A DNA stretch of 33,018 nt, taken from contig CAZMYZ010000008.1 in NCBI GenBank assembly GCA_964570795.1, positions 1 to 33,018 on the forward strand. The letters are read 5' to 3'. Under the pieces are notes generated by a model. The model made no database searches. It was not told the origin of the DNA and worked only from the letters and a program-made list of their open reading frames with translations. Origin of the DNA: Damh-18 sp964570795 (GTDB lineage Bacteria > Patescibacteriota > Minisyncoccia > Phycocordibacterales > UBA918). Position 1 is the first letter of the stretch, and each line of letters opens with the position of its first letter. A program made the translations under genes and the position numbers. This document shows positions 29,575-33,018 of this stretch, in pieces.

Positions 29575-30870
29575 TTATTCTGTCAATACATCCGTTGTAA
29601 CACCCTCTTCCGCGGTTACTTCATATTCAATATTCTGTTCAGTGGCATTACTAATATATAGCGTTATTGCAACAAAAATTGCAATGAGTGCACCAATAGA
29701 AATAAAGAACCATTTATAACTGAGGGCAAAGCGCCATACGGTAGTAATAACATCGAGCGACTCTTCAGCGGTGGTAAGTCGAGTACGTAAATCAAGCACT
29801 CCATCACGAAGGGGTGCTGCTACATTGCGGTAGGTGTGCAATGTTTGAAGCGGTGCGAGCGACTCTTTTTTCAATACTGCTTCTTTGGTTTTCTGTGCAT
29901 CAACATCTACCCCCGCAAGCACGAGCATGCGACGCACATATGCTTTCACCATAAGGGTAATAAGTGCAATAAAGATTCCGAGAACTGTCAGCACAATAAG
30001 TGTCCACTTTATCGGGATAACCCAAAAGTATGCTACCGCAGTGGTGTTTTGCATTTCGTCTTCACCATAGCCTAGGGTTGCGATTGCTTTATAGCGACCA
30101 ATATCTGTCATTTTGAAATCACTCTTCCACGAAAAAGCAAAGTCTCGAATGGTGCCCGGAAGCACATTGCCATAGTGTGTCTGATAATTCACGGGAATAG
30201 TACCACGTGGAGTGCCCCACATGTTGGTAATCACAATATCGCCTTTTGGCTGCAGATGAACGTTACCTTTGTTTTCAAAACGGAGTGAAAAGGTTGCATC
30301 AGGCACATCAAGAAATGCATCAAGTGCACGAAATTCACGTATCGTTGCTGCTTCATGCATATCCCCTTCCACGCGCATAAAAAGAAGTGACGTCACCACC
30401 TGTGAGGTAAGTACCGCAAGTTCTCCTGCGTCTTTTGGTGGCTCGGTAGAAATTTGAATAGCAGCATAATGTCCGCCCGGTGACGCGTTTTCAGGTGCTT
30501 CAACAATGAAAGAAACATCAGTAGTTTGCTCGGGTGGAATAACGTATGGGCCCGAAGGGAGTGTAATCCACTCAGCGAGTGTTGCATTGTCGCCTCCGCT
30601 CTCAGAAAGTGGTATAAACTTCCCTTGCCCAGTCTCACCCACTGCTTTAAAGTTGAATAGTTCTGCATACACCGTAAGGGGGTACGGATTGCCATTCACT
30701 ACTTTCACACTACTTTGCCATACGGCTCCGGGGTTGATGGAAAGTTGAAACAATGGTGGCGTAACACTCACTACCTGTTTTTCCTGCGCATATGAAAATG
30801 AAGCGCATGAAAAAAAAGATATGAATGCAAAAAAGATATATAGAGCGTATGAAGAAAGTTGTGTGGTCAT
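29575..30870 (-). CDS. Exported DUF916-like (WxL-interacting type) membrane protein with two C-terminal TM segments
   Basis: 431 residues. A signal peptide (about 1-28, ending at SYA-QEKQ) precedes a beta-sandwich domain with the pattern VSVTPPLFQLSINPGA ... VKVVNGNPYPLTV ... SPGGHYAAIQIS. This resembles the DUF916/WxL-protein-interacting domain of Gram-positive surface complexes. A second Ig-like domain spans about 175-285. There is a membrane helix at about 288-312, a cytoplasmic stretch of about 80 residues predicted helical, and a second membrane helix near 393-413. It overlaps the preceding gene by 4 nt. It is presumably an anchor that presents or stabilises the secreted partner encoded at 31867-33018. 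The family call rests on fold pattern, not on a search. Confidence 0.7.
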   Translation of the reverse strand: MTTQLSSYALYIFFAFISFFSCASFSYAQEKQVVSVTPPLFQLSINPGAVWQSSVKVVNGNPYPLTVYAELFNFKAVGETGQGKFIPLSESGGDNATLAEWITLPSGPYVIPPEQTTDVSFIVEAPENASPGGHYAAIQISTEPPKDAGELAVLTSQVVTSLLFMRVEGDMHEAATIREFRALDAFLDVPDATFSLRFENKGNVHLQPKGDIVITNMWGTPRGTIPVNYQTHYGNVLPGTIRDFAFSWKSDFKMTDIGRYKAIATLGYGEDEMQNTTAVAYFWVIPIKWTLIVLTVLGIFIALITLMVKAYVRRMLVLAGVDVDAQKTKEAVLKKESLAPLQTLHTYRNVAAPLRDGVLDLRTRLTTAEESLDVITTVWRFALSYKWFFISIGALIAIFVAITLYISNATEQNIEYEVTAEEGVTTDVLTE

Positions 30871-31889
30871 AAAGTTTTGGTGAGATCAACGTCATGATGC
30901 TTTGGTTCACTCACCGAGTCGCGCACATGCACCATGAGTCGTTCACTATCATCGATGAGTTCATCGTCGTCAAAATATTTTTTATGCACGAACCATGCAA
31001 TAAGCGCAACACAGAGGACGAATGCCCCAAGAAGTATTAAAAGTACCTTGAGCGGAAAGACGTAGAAAAATGAAGTATCCTGCAGAGACGCGCGCTGCGT
31101 GCTGCCATACTCTACCGAGAGAAATGCTTTATATTTTCCAAACAATCCCGCAACAGGCACCGTCCCCGTAAACGTATATTCACCTCCGGGACTAATACTG
31201 ACATTTTCACTATTTACTGGCATGGTACCTACCTCCTTTCCCGTGCCGTCGTAGAGAATAATTTCTCCTTGTGGAACAAGCACTTCATCCCCAGGATTTT
31301 TAAAGGTAAAGACTGCTGCTTGATTATCTACTTTTGTCACAAAGCGACTAATAATAAACTTTGAAAGTTTTAAAAACTCGTTCTTGTTATCGGCAATAGT
31401 GACGGTCATCACGATACCAGGAGCCTGACCATTCACTACTTGTTTCTCTGCTTCATCACGATTGCCACCATTACCGAAACCTATAAATGCGTGGTATGTA
31501 CCAGGTACAGGATTTGGGGTTACACGGAGCGTGAGCGTAAGTGTTTTTACCGCACCTGGCTGCAAGTCGATACCGAGACGACTTATCTCAAGCCACGATG
31601 CAAGTGAGGTAGTGCGATCGCTCTCTACCGGTGCAAGAAATTTATCTATTGTTCCCCCTTCCTGTAATGAGATGTTGTTGACCGAAGGATATATGGTGAC
31701 GGGTGAAGTGCCCGTATTGGTGATGGTGATTTCCTTTTCAACAATATCTCGTGCTTCTGATTTGAGGTCAATAACCATAGGACTCACGGTATACGACGTA
31801 GATGCAAGTGCGAAAGTACTCACACTTAAAAAAAGTGTAAGTGAAAGAATACTCCATATATGCAACTTAAAAGATTGGAACTGAGACAT
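30867..31889 (-). CDS. Exported DUF916-like membrane protein with one C-terminal TM segment
   Basis: About 340 residues from ATG 31889. A signal peptide (ILSLTLFLSVSTFALAS) is followed by YTVSPMVIDLKSEARD and a beta-sandwich with ITITNTGTSPVTIYPSV and VPGTYHAFIGFGNGG. A second Ig-like domain covers TFKNPGDEVLVPQGEIILYD to GLFGKYKAFLSVEYG. A C-terminal membrane helix (PLKVLLILLGAFVLCVALIAWFV) precedes a charged cytoplasmic tail of about 45 residues. It has the same two-domain architecture as the 29575 protein, so the two are probably paralogues. It overlaps that gene by 4 nt and the upstream surface-protein gene by 23 nt, indicating tight coupling. The exact start could also be 31907 or 31919. 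Confidence 0.72.
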   Translation of the reverse strand: MSQFQSFKLHIWSILSLTLFLSVSTFALASTSYTVSPMVIDLKSEARDIVEKEITITNTGTSPVTIYPSVNNISLQEGGTIDKFLAPVESDRTTSLASWLEISRLGIDLQPGAVKTLTLTLRVTPNPVPGTYHAFIGFGNGGNRDEAEKQVVNGQAPGIVMTVTIADNKNEFLKLSKFIISRFVTKVDNQAAVFTFKNPGDEVLVPQGEIILYDGTGKEVGTMPVNSENVSISPGGEYTFTGTVPVAGLFGKYKAFLSVEYGSTQRASLQDTSFFYVFPLKVLLILLGAFVLCVALIAWFVHKKYFDDDELIDDSERLMVHVRDSVSEPKHHDVDLTKTL

Positions 31890-33018
31890 AACGAATGTGT
31901 GCTTCATAGAGACCGGCATCTTGTAACCCTCGAATCATAATACGGTACACCACATCGGTGGTGTCACCCACCACCGGCTGTGAACTATATGATACCTCAT
32001 CTAGGGTTGTTGTGCTCATACGTGCATACGTGTCGAGAGCGGAAAAACGTGTCGACCCCCCCTCGAGAGTATCATCTCCCGTATGGTAACCAAAGCAACT
32101 TGAGGCCTCTGCGTCACAACCGGTAGCCCACGCTGCGGGGGCAACATTGGTAGCAGTAATAGGTTTCATGGTTGCACCCACAGCGCTTGTAAGATCAGCG
32201 TCCATAACCATAAAGATTTGGTATCCCTCGGTGCCGTTTGCATCTATAGTCAAGCGATGAGCACCCTCTTTAACACCATCAGGGACAAGTGTCCCGAACG
32301 GTAAAGTAATAGGGGTGGTATTGATATCGAGTGTTACTCCCTCAACAACCGTCGATGAAGCGATACCTGTCATTGCAAAATCAAGATGTGCCCCTTCAGT
32401 GACGAGTGATGGGTATGCTTCGGTGGTATTCGCGGGTACCGGAATGCCCTGTGTAATATCAAAGAGACGGAAGTAGTACAAGCGATTCACACGCGGCCCC
32501 GCAGACTTGAGCGTAAATTCATATTCAGCTGCTGCGCTACTGTTGTGACGGAAACCGGTGAGCGGGAGCGGTGAGAGGTTATGTGTACCGCAACCATTTC
32601 CGACACTCCCCACACATGTATCTGCATCAGAAAGCGTCTTGGTAGTTATTTTTACATTATCACCACCCGCGCCATCAGCATAACACCATGTCGAAGTAGC
32701 AAGACATGTTGATGAGGCAACAACATCAAATGCAGTACTAAAATTGGGAGATTCAGAGTATTGCAATTTAAAGCGCACATTGTCACGCGAAATGTTTTCA
32801 ATCTCCTTTACCGTGACACGTAGTTTTACTATTTGTTCATTTGCAATATCTACTGGCGACACATTTTCATTCCCCAGTGCCGTAGCGGGAGTTTCGTTTG
32901 TTTCATCATTGTACCAACGCCAATTTTGGGTGCGTGGTGTAAAACTTGCTGTGCGAATTTGCGGATAATTGAGATACCCGGCGAGAACCGTACCATTTGC
33001 CTCCACCATACGGAAACA
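31867..33018 (-). CDS. Secreted or surface protein, C-terminal part (5' end outside the window)
   Basis: At least 383 residues are visible; the frame is open to the window edge, so the N-terminus lies outside. It is Ser/Thr/Ala/Asn-rich, with several Cys (ATSTWCYADGAG, VGNGCGTH, GCDAEASSCFGYH) and beta-strand-rich domains. The last 170 residues contain a jelly-roll-like unit (PFGTLVPDGVKEGAHRLTID ... YRIMIRGLQDAGLYEAHI) ending in VSVPIF. I recognise no named family; no W-x-L motif is seen. Its place at the head of the DUF916-like pair suggests it is the displayed component of that complex. No sorting signal appears at its C-terminus. Confidence 0.7.
   Translation of the reverse strand, partial: CFRMVEANGTVLAGYLNYPQIRTASFTPRTQNWRWYNDETNETPATALGNENVSPVDIANEQIVKLRVTVKEIENISRDNVRFKLQYSESPNFSTAFDVVASSTCLATSTWCYADGAGGDNVKITTKTLSDADTCVGSVGNGCGTHNLSPLPLTGFRHNSSAAAEYEFTLKSAGPRVNRLYYFRLFDITQGIPVPANTTEAYPSLVTEGAHLDFAMTGIASSTVVEGVTLDINTTPITLPFGTLVPDGVKEGAHRLTIDANGTEGYQIFMVMDADLTSAVGATMKPITATNVAPAAWATGCDAEASSCFGYHTGDDTLEGGSTRFSALDTYARMSTTTLDEVSYSSQPVVGDTTDVVYRIMIRGLQDAGLYEAHIRYVSVPIF

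Noticed and set aside
1..33018. CRISPR arrays, IS elements, prophage or integrase genes
   Set aside because: No direct-repeat/spacer periodicity, transposase, integrase or terminal inverted repeats were seen.

Overview
The window looks like part of a small-genome ultrasmall bacterium of the Patescibacteria/CPR, most likely Parcubacteria (Paceibacteria). This is an inference from several things. Genes are densely packed with 0-10 nt gaps and 1-6 nt overlaps. The UvrA and UvrC proteins are shortened. There are large secreted proteins with FN3-like, DUF5018-like and peptidoglycan-binding modules and unusual hydrophobic tails. tRNA-Pro has no encoded CCA. Many -10 boxes sit only 7-11 nt from the ATG. 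TGA is used as an ordinary stop (for example at 14357-14359 and 24165-24167), so this is not the recoded SR1/Gracilibacteria code. No phage, IS element or CRISPR array is visible.

Layout. 1-117: 3' part of a probable SRP RNA with its terminator, followed by a hairpin-rich stretch to 214. 308-2127 (+): two genes of unknown function; the second is split by an in-frame TAA. 2192-6205 (-): a secreted multidomain subtilase and an acidic FN3-like secreted protein. 6329-7354 (+): an M29-type aminopeptidase. 7408-8779 (-): a four-gene unit with a small protein, a VOC-fold protein, a Bcp peroxiredoxin and a small acidic protein. 8837-9541 (+): a HAD phosphatase resembling eukaryotic-type phosphomannomutase. 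9536-10843 (-): an orphan protein with a HEREH motif. 10959-11029 (+): tRNA-Pro(GGG). 11124-12427 (-): ddl and a pterin-4a-carbinolamine dehydratase. 12525-12794 (-): rpsT.

12868-23270 (-, with one small + gene): a nucleotide-excision-repair block, uvrB - giant membrane surface protein - histidine kinase - uvrA - uvrC. 23339-23977 (-): a stand-alone (p)ppGpp-hydrolase-like HD protein. Divergent from it at 24051-24178 is a consensus promoter, embedded in a perfect inverted repeat, driving a short transcript of about 90 nt with no convincing ORF. 24165-28392 (-): tgt, a membrane-anchored FKBP, a CapA-like protein, an AI-2E-family transporter and a small membrane protein. 28473-33018 (-): an exported-protein locus with a TlpA-like protein lacking both redox cysteines, a small anchored protein, two DUF916-like membrane proteins, and a secreted protein that runs off the window edge.

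Themes: DNA repair (uvrABC), cell-envelope building and decoration (ddl, CapA-like, subtilase with peptidoglycan-binding domain, DUF916-like set), redox and stress functions (Bcp, VOC, RSH hydrolase), and translation (rpsT, tRNA-Pro, tgt, SRP RNA). The observations most worth following up are the orphan sRNA-like unit at 24051-24178, the apparent widespread leaderless transcription, the gene with an in-frame stop at 1459-2127, the redox-dead TlpA-like protein, the surface-protein/kinase pair inserted among the uvr genes, and the orphan HEREH protein.
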